This document shows, piece by piece, positions 17,940 through 26,841 of a stretch of DNA of 52,857 nt. This DNA is from CAZGAH01 sp964523295. GTDB taxonomy: Bacteria; Desulfobacterota; Desulfovibrionia; Desulfovibrionales; Desulfovibrionaceae. A program made the translations under genes and the position numbers. The stretch is from contig CAZGAH010000023.1 in the NCBI GenBank assembly GCA_964523295.1, positions 1-52,857 on the forward strand, in the 5' to 3' direction. The notes below the pieces were generated by a model. That model saw only the letters and a program-made list of their open reading frames with translations, did not search any database and was not told the origin of the DNA. Positions within the stretch are counted from its first letter, which is position 1; every line of letters begins with the position of its first letter.

Positions 17940-18290
17940 GTGAAGCAACAATGCGAGCTGATTGAATTGCCGCGATCATCTTTCTATTCAAGGCCACAGC
18001 CCCCGGTTCAGCGCGATGGTCGACAGCTCCTTGAGGACGCGTTGTTCGAGGTTCACGAAACGTATCCGTTTTATGGTTACCGCACGGCAGTACATGAACT
18101 CCGGAACTTCGGCGTTTTTTATCATCCCTTTGCAGGCAAGAATCCTTCGCAACAGGTTGAAAATTCGTGCGATTTACCCCGGATTGCATGCCAGCCCAGC
18201 GAACAAGGAGCACGAGAAGTATCCGTATCTTCTGCGTGGATTGTGGAACACGCGCCAATTGGCGAACAACGCAAGAGGAGAAAGCACCTT
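17940..18290 (+). pseudogene. IS3-family transposase orfB N-terminal fragment (inactive)
   Basis: It reads QCELIELPRSSFYSRPQPP and YPFYGYRTAVHELRNFGV, the conserved beginning of IS3-type orfB. A frameshift at about 18120-18160 moves the match to the next frame (IRAIYPGLHASPANKEHEKY, PYLLRG). The match ends at about 18243, before the integrase core with its DDE residues. Confidence 0.8.
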
Positions 18291-18558
18291 AAATAGGCAG
18301 CTAACAATGTCTTGACTTTCCGCGCCGCTCAGTTTGAGCCCGATTTTCGACTGGATGGTCATCCGTCCCCACACCCTCTTTTACCTCCATAGAGTAGAGC
18401 GCTGACTCGCGTTCGACATCCGGTGACTTCTCCGAATATTGCGTCGCACACGACGACTCCGTGTCCACCGCGACTGTCTCCGCGCATCAGCGCTCCCTCA
18501 TCGAATCATACGTACGATTTTCCCGTACACGTCTCTTAAACGGACACTGAGCGTGCGC

Positions 18559-19314
18559 CTACTTCACGTAGCGCTCGATGATCCTGTCCGCTTCTCCTTC
18601 CGCCTTGACCGCGTCCAGGGCCTTTTGGAAGGCCTCTACCTTGGAGTCGGCCGTATTCTTGTTGAACGCGTAGCAGAGTGGACTCTCTTGCAGCACATAG
18701 ACGGTTTCAAAATCGGACGGATTCAGCCCGGCCTGTTTGAGCAGGGCCATGGCCGTGGCCTCCACGTAGGCCCAGGCATTGATGCGGCCGGCATCGAGTT
18801 TCTTGATGTTGGCATCGTTGTTCGAGGTGATGTCCAGGTTTGATTCCGGGACTCCGGCGGCCTGCAACATTTGCATACCCACGTCTTCGCGGATGACCCC
18901 GTAGGTGTATTTGGAGAGGTCGGCCGGGGAGCCGATGACCACGTTCGAGCCCTTTTTGGCGATGACCGCGATTCGGGACACAATGATGGGACCAGCCCAC
19001 TTGAACATATTCTCCCGGGCCTCGGTCCGCGTCATGGAGAACAGGCAGGTGTCCGGAACCTCCTGGACCTTCTTATAGCCATTGGCCCAGGGAAGCAGTT
19101 GTACATCCGCGGCCGAGCCGCTTGCCCCGGCTTTTTTCAGAACTGCATCGAGCAAATCGACGGCAATGCCGGTGATCTTGCCGTCCTTCTCGAAATTGAG
19201 GGGGGGAAACTCCTCGGTCATGTAGGAGATGCCGTCCAACTCCCCGGCAGCGGCCGTCGTGGCGAAGGGCAAGACCAGCAGCGAAAGCATCAGCATCAAG
19301 ACACACTGTTTCAT
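18559..19314 (-). CDS. Periplasmic solute-binding protein, family 3
   Basis: This is a 251-residue exported protein with a Sec signal peptide (MKQCVLMLMLSLLVLPFA, cleavage near AAA/GE). The mature part has the family 3 pattern: YMTEEFPPLNFEKDGKITGI followed by VDLL at the start, TRTEAREN in the hinge, YGVIREDVG and a final ADRIIERYVK. These proteins bind amino acids or other small solutes. No ABC permease or ATPase gene is adjacent; instead the gene follows a chemoreceptor gene on the same strand (152 bp gap), so it may present a ligand to that receptor rather than feed a transporter. GGAGAG precedes the start. Confidence 0.85.
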   Translation of the reverse strand: MKQCVLMLMLSLLVLPFATTAAAGELDGISYMTEEFPPLNFEKDGKITGIAVDLLDAVLKKAGASGSAADVQLLPWANGYKKVQEVPDTCLFSMTRTEARENMFKWAGPIIVSRIAVIAKKGSNVVIGSPADLSKYTYGVIREDVGMQMLQAAGVPESNLDITSNNDANIKKLDAGRINAWAYVEATAMALLKQAGLNPSDFETVYVLQESPLCYAFNKNTADSKVEAFQKALDAVKAEGEADRIIERYVK

Positions 19315-19466
19315 CGTTTTCTCTCCGTGTTAAAGGGTTATCATGTTGGCGCCTCCATCAGCGCGTTGTCCGCTCGTTCCGATCATCGCCCTCGAGCACT
19401 GTCTGGATGCGTACCAGAGCCTCGTGGCAACGCGGTTACGCAGTTCCCCGCGGCCTGTTTCCGGGC

Positions 19467-21161
19467 TCAGGGAGCAAGAGGCAACAGACGCTCGTGAAAA
19501 GTGCCCCGGCCTTCCTGGTGCAGGTCCTCCACCATTACTTTGAGATTATTGGCCAGGTGGGCCAGTTCGGCAATGGCGCCCCTGGCCTGTCCCATGCCAG
19601 TGGCCGTATTGACGGACGTGACCCGGATATCCTCGATGGCGCGATGAATCTCTTCGCTGGACGCAGACTGCTGCTCCGCGGCAGTGGCGATGCGGCGGAC
19701 CTGGTCCGAGGCCGATTCGACGAGGGATACGATTTNNNNNNNNNNCCTCCAAGGCCCTGCCCGAGTTGTTGACCGCTCCGGTGGCGTTTTCAATGGCCGC
19801 GGCTGCCTTGTTCATGTTTTTCAGATTCGTCTGCACGCCGAGCTGGATTGCGGAGATGGCGCCTCCGACCTCGCGGGTGGCGGTCATGGTCTTTTCCGCG
19901 AGCTTACGAACCTCGTCGGCCACCACGGCGAAGCCGCGGCCGGCATCGCCCGCGCGTGCGGCTTCGATGGCCGCGTTGAGGGCGAGCAGGTTGGTCTGGT
20001 CGGCGATGTCGTTGATGACCACCATGATTTGCCCGATAGCCGAGGTCTGTTGTCCCAGGTTATCCATGTCGGTTTTCAGATTCGTGGCCATGCCGTGAAC
20101 GGAATTGATGGCCTCGACGGCGCTACGAACGATGCCCGCCCCTTCGGAGGCCTTACCCCGGACGCTGTCGACGTTTTTCGCGGAGTTCTCCGCGTTGCGC
20201 GCCACTTCCAAGACCGTAACGTTCATCTCGTCCATGGCCGTGGCCGTCACGTCGGTGCGCTCCTGCTGCTGCATCGTGTCCCGGGAGACCTGCTCCACCT
20301 GTGCGTCCAGTTCAGTGGACGCCGACGAGAGACTCGACACCAGGGCGCCGAGGCGATCGGCCGCATCGAGCAGCCCTCGCGACGGGAGCGGTCAGCGCGC
20401 TCGCGTGCCCGATCCGCGTCTTCCAGGGCCTTCTCGGCGCGCCTGGCGCTCTCGGCGGCCTCCCGTTCCTTTTGGCCGACTTCGTGAATGGTCTGCTTCA
20501 GGTTGGCGACCATTCTCTCTATGGAGCGCTTGAGCGCGCCGAGTTCACCGTGAAACGTGCCGGAGATCACGCTCTCGAGATTGCCCTGGCCCACCTGCCC
20601 GGCAAAGGCCTCAATGCGTGAGAGGGGCTTGATGAGCAGGAAGCGGATAAGCAGGAAAAGCGAAACGACAAGCACGACGTCGGTTATTGTTGTTTTGAGG
20701 AAGATGCTGCGTACGGAATGCGCAAGCTCCTGCTCAATGAACGAGCTGGTCATATAGATTCTGGCCTGTCCGATTTCCTTGCCTTGTCTGACGATGGGCA
20801 GCGAATGGGCCTGGAACTGTCCGACGGGTTCCTCTGTGAGCGTGTCAATACCATAATCCGATTTGATTTTTCCAGTAAATACCTTGCCCCGGGAGTCCGA
20901 CACGAGCACGGCCCAGAGGTTTTTCTCGCCCATTTCCGACTGGATAAGCTTATCAGCCAGACCCGAATCGAAATCCCACATCGCGGGTATCAGACTTTGC
21001 GCCAGGCGCTCGGCGATGAGACGGCCGGCGCTGTCGAGATCGGCGAGGCCCTTTTCCTTGCTCGCCTGGTAGTCGCTGACGCTGAACAGGCCCACGATCA
21101 GCGTCGTGATCGCGACAAGCGCGACGATGACTTTTGTTTGCAGACTTTCCTTCAGGGACAT
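19467..21161 (-). CDS. Methyl-accepting chemotaxis protein, with a frameshift and an N gap
   Basis: Start at 21161 (MSLKESLQTK) after AGGAGGT. Domains: membrane segment (about 10-28), periplasmic sensor of some 130 residues, second membrane segment, HAMP, then the signalling hairpin with DIADQTNLLALNAAIEAARA and GRGFAVVADEVRKLAEKT. Two faults interrupt it. At 20374-20376 (CCC on the plus strand) one base is missing: the text reads REGCSM where adding a G gives REGLLDAADRLGALV and joins the next frame. At 19736-19745 there are ten N; leaving them out completely gives ALEEIVSLVE in frame. The gene is therefore either frameshifted or misread once. It senses an extracellular ligand and acts on CheA/CheW. 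Confidence 0.85.
19736..19745. other. Assembly gap (ten N) inside a chemoreceptor gene
   Basis: The flanks join perfectly when the N run is deleted (GATTT plus CCTCC encodes the end of ALEEIV on the minus strand), so the real gap is probably zero bases. Confidence 0.8.
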
Positions 21162-21266
21162 GACAGCCAAACCTCCTGTTTCACACGGTCTCTCACAGGG
21201 CAAAGCGCACGGCTTTGCCGGACTTATTCCATGTACGAACACAATCGACACCGCAGTAACTTCTCT

Positions 21267-24200
21267 TCAGTTGAAACCCACCGCCATCAGCGTCACGTCA
21301 TCTTGAGGTGTTCCGTTGCTGAAATGTATGGCTGCATCAAGAATATTCTTCAGAACATCTTTTGGGCGATTATCTCTGCCAATCAAGTCGGGGAGAACCC
21401 TATCAAAACTAACTTTTTCCTTATTGTGTATATCAGTTAGTCCATCTGTATAAAGAAAAATCATATCTCCAGGATTGAAGTAAATCCTATGAGCAGCCCA
21501 TGTCGAATCCAGCATGAAGCCAATAGCTGGTCCGGTTGATTCCAATGAATGACAGGAACCATTTTGAGAGAGGTAGACAGGTGGATGTCCGGCAGAAATA
21601 CATTCGAAATAGCCATTATGTTTGTCTACTTTGATTAAACACATAGTGGCATATTGCTCAAGATCGCCCTTAAAAAGGACATCGTAAAACAGCCTGTTCA
21701 GCTCCTGAATCATCTCTGTTGACTGAAGGTTTTTCTTGGCCAACGAAACGAGTATCCCTTTGCATAAAGCCATTAGCAATGCTGAAGATGAGTCATGCCC
21801 TGAAACATCGCCAATAACAAAATACGTGGTCTGGCCATCTTCCCAGGCATCGAAGAAATCGCCGCCAATCTCTCCCATGGGTTGATAATGTGTTTCGATG
21901 GTAAAGCCTTCGAGCTGCAACTTTGAAGGGAGGAGCCCTTTTTGAACACTGCCGGCCAAACGGTGTTCGTATTGCAGTCTTTCCGTCAGCATCTTGAGTT
22001 GACGCGTCATGGAGGCCAGGCGCAAGTGTGTGGACACCCTGGCAAGGAACTCCTTTTCCGAGCACGGCTTGGGAATGAAATCATTTGCCCCGGCATTGAA
22101 TGCCTCGACACGGCATCGCTTTTCTGCCGTCGACGAAAGGATAAGCACGGGAAGCTCGACACAATTATGCAGTGTTCGGATAGCATGGGCGGTGTCGAGT
22201 CCGTTCATGCGCGGCATGTTTACATCCATGACCACAAGGCTGGGCACGACGGATCGGATCGTCTGCAGGGCAATTTCCCCGTTACAGGCTTCAATGACGC
22301 CATAGCCGCTGTCATGCAGGACCTGAACGAGATATTGTCGCGTGGAGTCATCATCTTCGACGACAAGAATCGGCGAGAGCGGCGTTGTATCGCAAACGCG
22401 TGCACGCGGCGTCAGGGTGTGTTCTGTTGCCGTGTGCTCGATCAGCGCGTTCCCGGCTATCGCCACTGAGCCTGTTTCACCGTGCAACGACGCCGGTTCC
22501 TGGAGCAGAAGCGGAAGGGTGAAGATGAAACGGCTTCCTTTTCCCAGCTCGCTTTCGGCCCAGATGCGGCCACCGTAATGCTCGACTATCTGTTTGCAGA
22601 TGGCCAGTCCAAGTCCTGTTCCGAGGCGTGCGTTGTCTCCGTTGATGAGGTTCCGGGATTGTCGGTAGCGTCCAAAAATGAGCTGGAGATCTTCTTCTGG
22701 AATACCAGCGCCGGTGTCGGCGACGCAGATGCGTACGGTCTGCGCATTCTCCAGTTCGACCTTGACGAGCACCTCGCCCTTTTCCGTGAATTTCGCCGCA
22801 TTGCTCAGCAAATTGGTGAGGACTTGTATCAGTCGGTCGGGATCGATCTGCATTCTGGGCATCGAAGGCGGCGAATTGAATCGGAGCGCCACGCCCGGTT
22901 TGGTCACGAAGGCGCCGCGTGCTGCGTCGATGGCCGTACGCAGGACCAGACGCGGATCGATGACCTGATCGTGCCATACGACATGGCCGGATTCGATTTT
23001 CGCCAGGTCCAGAAAGTCGTTGACCAGTCTGGCTAAGCGTTCGCCCTCGAATTCGATGATATTGATGTTGCGCAGCAGCCGATCAGCCGTCGACTCGAGT
23101 TCGGTGTTGTCGTACAGGGGCGAGAATTTCCTGGAGAAGTCTTTTCTGATGAGCGCCGCAAATCCAAGGATGGAGGTAAGGGGCGTGCGCAACTCATGGA
23201 TGACGGCGTTGAGAAAAGCGGTACGCAGCGAGTCCATCTCCTTGAGCCGCTCGTTGGCCTCTTCGACCATTCTGTTTTTTTGGAGCAATTCCAAGGTTCG
23301 CGTTTCGACAAGGCTTTCGAGTTCTCTGCTCCATGCCTCCAGTTTCATTTCTGCATCTCTGCGCTCTGAAATATCGATAATCGAACCCTCGAATCCCGTA
23401 ATACGCTCCTGATCATCGAGAACGGAACGCAGGGTAATGGCGCAGTGGAGTATTTTGCCATCCTTGCGACGGAAACGAACATCATACCCGGCGGCTTCCT
23501 TTCTTTCCTGAAGAAGGGCAATGAGCCTGGAACGGTCTTCCGGATCGACATACAGCTGACTCTTGATATCGGTCAGGTTCGAGATGATATCCTGTGGCGA
23601 ATCGTAGCCAAGGATGGCGGCAAATGCCGGGTTGGCAACGAGAACCCGGCCTTCTATCGAAGTCTTGAATATTCCTTCGGTCGCGTTCATGAAAATGTCG
23701 CGGTATTTGGTTTCAGCAGTTTTCAATCGCGACGAGAGTATCTGGAGCGCATCGTAGAGAAGCTTCAATTCATACGAAAGGCGCCGGCTGTCCATGGTGA
23801 TTGTCGGGATGCGCTTTATATCGAACGATTGCAGCAACTGCCCGATATTCTTGAGCGGGTTGGAAACCAGGTTTCGCAACAGGACAAGCAGCAAGAGGCT
23901 CTGGACCAGCGTCACGAGCACAATCCCTGCCGGGATCGTGTAGCGAAGCTGTTTCAGGAGTTGTTCGGCGTGGTCGGGTGCGATGTGTACCTCGACCGAG
24001 CCGATATCATTCCCGTCCCATGCTATCCGGCTTATGCCAGCCTGCCCCTTTTGCTCGCAGGGTGTCATCCTTTCCGGGGCGTCGGGCTGTACGGAGCCCG
24101 TGTGCTGCGCATACAAGGGGGTCCCTGTGGCATTGCGTACGGTTATGCAGCAAATGCCGCGCATGTGTCCTGCCTCTTCCGCTATCGCGCGAATCCGGGG

Positions 24201-24401
24201 CAGGTCTGCGTCACGAACAGGGAGGGTCAGGCTGGCGGCGAGCTGTCGTGGGATCGTAATGCGGTCGGCTTCGATCATCCTGAGGTGTTCGTCCCGTTGC
24301 GAGGTGTACAGACCGAATCCCAGGACGCCGAGCAGCAACGCGGTGGCGACAGTCAGGGCAACGATGACGGTAGATGAGAACGATTTTTGCGTAACAGACA
24401 T
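21267..24401 (-). CDS. Membrane PAS-histidine kinase-receiver-SpoIIE phosphatase fusion
   Basis: This is a 1,044-residue protein. Domains: membrane segment (about 12-32), periplasmic region, second membrane segment (about 160-182), PAS with PAC (about 232-350), coiled coil, HisKA with IHELRTPLTS, HATPase (NLLSNAAKFTEKG; GTGLGLAICKQIVEHYGGR), receiver (ILVVEDDD, VVMDVNMPRMNG, PKPC) and a C-terminal PP2C of the RsbU/SpoIIE kind (PMGEIGGDFFDAW, GDVSGHDSSSALLM, YTDGLTD, PQDDVTLM). It would sense a periplasmic signal, phosphorylate its own receiver and so control a Ser/Thr phosphatase; usual targets are anti-sigma antagonists, none of which is nearby. The phosphatase part is clearly more AT-rich than the rest. 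AGAGGAC precedes the start. Confidence 0.9.
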   Translation of the reverse strand: MSVTQKSFSSTVIVALTVATALLLGVLGFGLYTSQRDEHLRMIEADRITIPRQLAASLTLPVRDADLPRIRAIAEEAGHMRGICCITVRNATGTPLYAQHTGSVQPDAPERMTPCEQKGQAGISRIAWDGNDIGSVEVHIAPDHAEQLLKQLRYTIPAGIVLVTLVQSLLLLVLLRNLVSNPLKNIGQLLQSFDIKRIPTITMDSRRLSYELKLLYDALQILSSRLKTAETKYRDIFMNATEGIFKTSIEGRVLVANPAFAAILGYDSPQDIISNLTDIKSQLYVDPEDRSRLIALLQERKEAAGYDVRFRRKDGKILHCAITLRSVLDDQERITGFEGSIIDISERRDAEMKLEAWSRELESLVETRTLELLQKNRMVEEANERLKEMDSLRTAFLNAVIHELRTPLTSILGFAALIRKDFSRKFSPLYDNTELESTADRLLRNINIIEFEGERLARLVNDFLDLAKIESGHVVWHDQVIDPRLVLRTAIDAARGAFVTKPGVALRFNSPPSMPRMQIDPDRLIQVLTNLLSNAAKFTEKGEVLVKVELENAQTVRICVADTGAGIPEEDLQLIFGRYRQSRNLINGDNARLGTGLGLAICKQIVEHYGGRIWAESELGKGSRFIFTLPLLLQEPASLHGETGSVAIAGNALIEHTATEHTLTPRARVCDTTPLSPILVVEDDDSTRQYLVQVLHDSGYGVIEACNGEIALQTIRSVVPSLVVMDVNMPRMNGLDTAHAIRTLHNCVELPVLILSSTAEKRCRVEAFNAGANDFIPKPCSEKEFLARVSTHLRLASMTRQLKMLTERLQYEHRLAGSVQKGLLPSKLQLEGFTIETHYQPMGEIGGDFFDAWEDGQTTYFVIGDVSGHDSSSALLMALCKGILVSLAKKNLQSTEMIQELNRLFYDVLFKGDLEQYATMCLIKVDKHNGYFECISAGHPPVYLSQNGSCHSLESTGPAIGFMLDSTWAAHRIYFNPGDMIFLYTDGLTDIHNKEKVSFDRVLPDLIGRDNRPKDVLKNILDAAIHFSNGTPQDDVTLMAVGFN

Positions 24402-24503
24402 GTACAGTCCTCTTGGATCAGTTTGGCATAGAATGACCGCAGCTCGAGCGCCGTGCTGTCACACCTGGCGGTATGCACGTGCATCGGCGAACCGCTACGG
24501 CCG

Positions 24504-26567
24504 TTACGTATCCTGGTTCCGGGTCACAGGCTCTTTCGGTTCCCTGCCCGTTGCTCCCGGAAACGGGAGGCGGACCGTGAACCGGCTGCCTTGGCCCGGC
24601 TGGGAGGTCACATCGAGTTGGCCGCCATGGTTTTGGACAATGAGTCGCCGCGCGATGTAGAGCCCTATCCCCTTGATCGGGGTACCGCTCCTGACGCAGA
24701 TAAGCGGTTCGAACACCTTTTCCCGGGTGAGCGCATCCATTCCTGGCCCATTGTCCTGCACCGCGACACACTGCCAATCTCCCTCGCTGTAGGTCCGCAG
24801 GGTCAGCAAGGGCCGTTCCGGATCGTTTGCCCTGCCAGACATGGCCTGGACGGCATTTCGGATCAGCGTGAGCAGCACCAGCTCGATTTCCGGTCGGCAG
24901 ACAGCAATTCGTGGCAGTGCCATGTCCTCGCGCTCGACCGTGAGCTGGTTTATGCTGCAAGCCAATTCCATCTCGTGCCCTTTGGAGGCGTAATTGAGCA
25001 CCCGATCGAGTATTTCGGACACGAAGTGCAGGGTTTTTATCGAGCCATAGCCTCGGCGGAAGTCGAGCATGGAGACGACAACCGAGGCAGCCTGGCCCGC
25101 GGCGGAGCGTATCCAGTCCAGGGCGGGGGATATCTCGCGTTGGGTGAGGTAGGTCTGGAGCTGTTCGAGGTCGATGCCGCATCGCGCCGCCACGGCCATG
25201 TTTGTCGGGTGTTGCGGCGACAGCCGCCTGGAGATGCTCTGCACGGAGGCCAGGATGACGCTGAGCGGGTTGTTGATTCCGTGGGCCGTGCAGGCGACAA
25301 TGCTATCCAGGGCCTGCATTTTCGCTACCTGAATCGCGATATCTTCCAGACGCTTGCGCGGCGTGAGGTCGGTCAGGGCGAGTACCAGCTGTTCTCCTGC
25401 GCGGACGAAACGGTATTCGACCTCGCGGACTGTTCCGTCCTTGCAGATCAGGCTTTGTTCCAGTGGCGGCACTCCTGTCCCGGGCGGGTCGATCTCCTCC
25501 AGCGCGCTGCACCAGAAAAGGAAGTCTTCCTGGAGCCGCTCCTCGTTCGGGCTGGTTTTTTGCCGCCAGATTTCCAGTGTCGGCACATCCGTCAGCTCGT
25601 AGCCGAACGTCTTGATGCACTGCCTGTTGAGCAGTTCCATCCGGCCATCAGCCGCGACAATGGCCATGGGCAGGGGGGCAAATTCGACGATCTGGCGAAA
25701 GCGGAGTTCACTGCTGCGCAGCGCCTCCTCGGTGTGTTTGCGCTCTGTGATGTCATGGAAGAACCCCTCGGTCCGGATGAAGTTCCCCCGATGGTCGAAC
25801 ACGGCCCGCAGGTTCAGCTCCACCCAGATGACCCGCTCGTCCTTGCAGCGAAACTGCACCTCGAACCCGTTCACGACGTGCCGCTCTCGGAGCAGGGCCA
25901 TGAGTCTGCCTCGTTGCTGCGGGTCGAGATAGAGCCTGGCGGCCAGATCGTTCATCGTCAGGATGAGTTCGGCAGGATTTGCGTAGCCCAGGATCGTGGC
26001 GGCTGCGATATTGGCGTCGATGAGCACGCCCTCGGGAGTCGTCTGAAACATGCCTTCCACGGCATTGTTGAAAAGATGCCGATACTGTTTCTCGGCCCGG
26101 CAGGCGCTGGCCTCGGCCAACTTGCGCCGGGTAATATCTTCATAAAATACGACGGCGCCCTTGACGTTACCGCTCGTGTCCTTGAGCGGGTGGCTGCGTA
26201 CGACATAATGGCACCCATCCCGGGCCTTCAGTTCGGACCGGAGTTCCGTTCTGGTGGAAAAGGTGCCCAAAGCCGGGCAGTCCGGGCATGGTCCGTTCTG
26301 ATTGAACCACAGCGTATGGCACTGCCGGCCAATCAGGCTGCCGTTCCGGGCGGGCGCTTTGTCCCGCGCCGTCTGGTTGGCCCAGACGATGCGTAGGTCG
26401 GTGTCCAGCAGCATGACCAGCTCGGACGAGCCGTTGAGCACGATATCCAACATTACCGAGATGCTGGTCAGCGATTCGTCCCGACCTGTTTCAATCAAAA
26501 GTGGATTGCCATCCTGCCCGGCGACATCCATGGCCACCATGCGCAGGGAGAGTTCCTGAATGTTCAT
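24504..26567 (-). CDS. Soluble three-PAS sensor histidine kinase
   Basis: This 687-residue protein has no membrane segment. There are three PAS domains (about 40-155, 165-285 and 290-405); the first contains a PCPDCPAL cysteine motif, the second is the EGMF...ILGYANP type also found in the neighbouring kinases. The phosphoacceptor helix reads AHGINNPLS, with Gly where HisKA usually has Glu or Asp after the histidine. HATPase follows (LIRNAVQAMSG, NGPGMD, IKGIGLYIARRLI). There is no receiver, so it should act on a separate regulator; the sigma-54 activator encoded just upstream in the same direction is the likely partner. The start at 26567 has no clear ribosome binding site. Confidence 0.85.
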   Translation of the reverse strand: MNIQELSLRMVAMDVAGQDGNPLLIETGRDESLTSISVMLDIVLNGSSELVMLLDTDLRIVWANQTARDKAPARNGSLIGRQCHTLWFNQNGPCPDCPALGTFSTRTELRSELKARDGCHYVVRSHPLKDTSGNVKGAVVFYEDITRRKLAEASACRAEKQYRHLFNNAVEGMFQTTPEGVLIDANIAAATILGYANPAELILTMNDLAARLYLDPQQRGRLMALLRERHVVNGFEVQFRCKDERVIWVELNLRAVFDHRGNFIRTEGFFHDITERKHTEEALRSSELRFRQIVEFAPLPMAIVAADGRMELLNRQCIKTFGYELTDVPTLEIWRQKTSPNEERLQEDFLFWCSALEEIDPPGTGVPPLEQSLICKDGTVREVEYRFVRAGEQLVLALTDLTPRKRLEDIAIQVAKMQALDSIVACTAHGINNPLSVILASVQSISRRLSPQHPTNMAVAARCGIDLEQLQTYLTQREISPALDWIRSAAGQAASVVVSMLDFRRGYGSIKTLHFVSEILDRVLNYASKGHEMELACSINQLTVEREDMALPRIAVCRPEIELVLLTLIRNAVQAMSGRANDPERPLLTLRTYSEGDWQCVAVQDNGPGMDALTREKVFEPLICVRSGTPIKGIGLYIARRLIVQNHGGQLDVTSQPGQGSRFTVRLPFPGATGREPKEPVTRNQDT

Positions 26568-26841
26568 GACACGCGGCTGCCTGTTTAGGGGTGATGATGC
26601 GGATCATCCTGACCATCGTTCGGATGAACCGACGCTTGTTCTTCGCAGCCCTATCCACAATGTGTGCCATGCGTGAAAAAGTTTGTTTTTTTGAGGGAAT
26701 AGAATAAATTAGCGACCGCGGTTTTCTGTTTTCACCGGCGAAGCGCGGGTACAGGGCAGGAACGGCTTTTTTTTCGTGAACAAATGTTCAGAAAATGGGG
26801 ACAACTGAAGCGAAAGCGAGGATGGTGGCGAGCGGACGTGG

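Larger units (their letters stand above)
17528..18300 (+). mobile_element. Decayed IS3-family insertion sequence remnant
   Basis: Remains of an orfA/orfB pair in the usual order, both broken. The catalytic DDE part of orfB is missing, as is any recognisable right end. The left limit is a guess from TTTTTGGACAG near 17538, where such leaders often begin. The base composition is more AT-rich than the flanks. No target duplication can be seen. The 260 bp that follow, to the gene at 18559, hold nothing recognisable. Confidence 0.7.

Noticed and set aside
24453..26396. A 647-residue open frame on the plus strand
   Set aside because: Antisense to the three-PAS kinase; composition rich in His, Gln and Arg, typical of a shadow frame.
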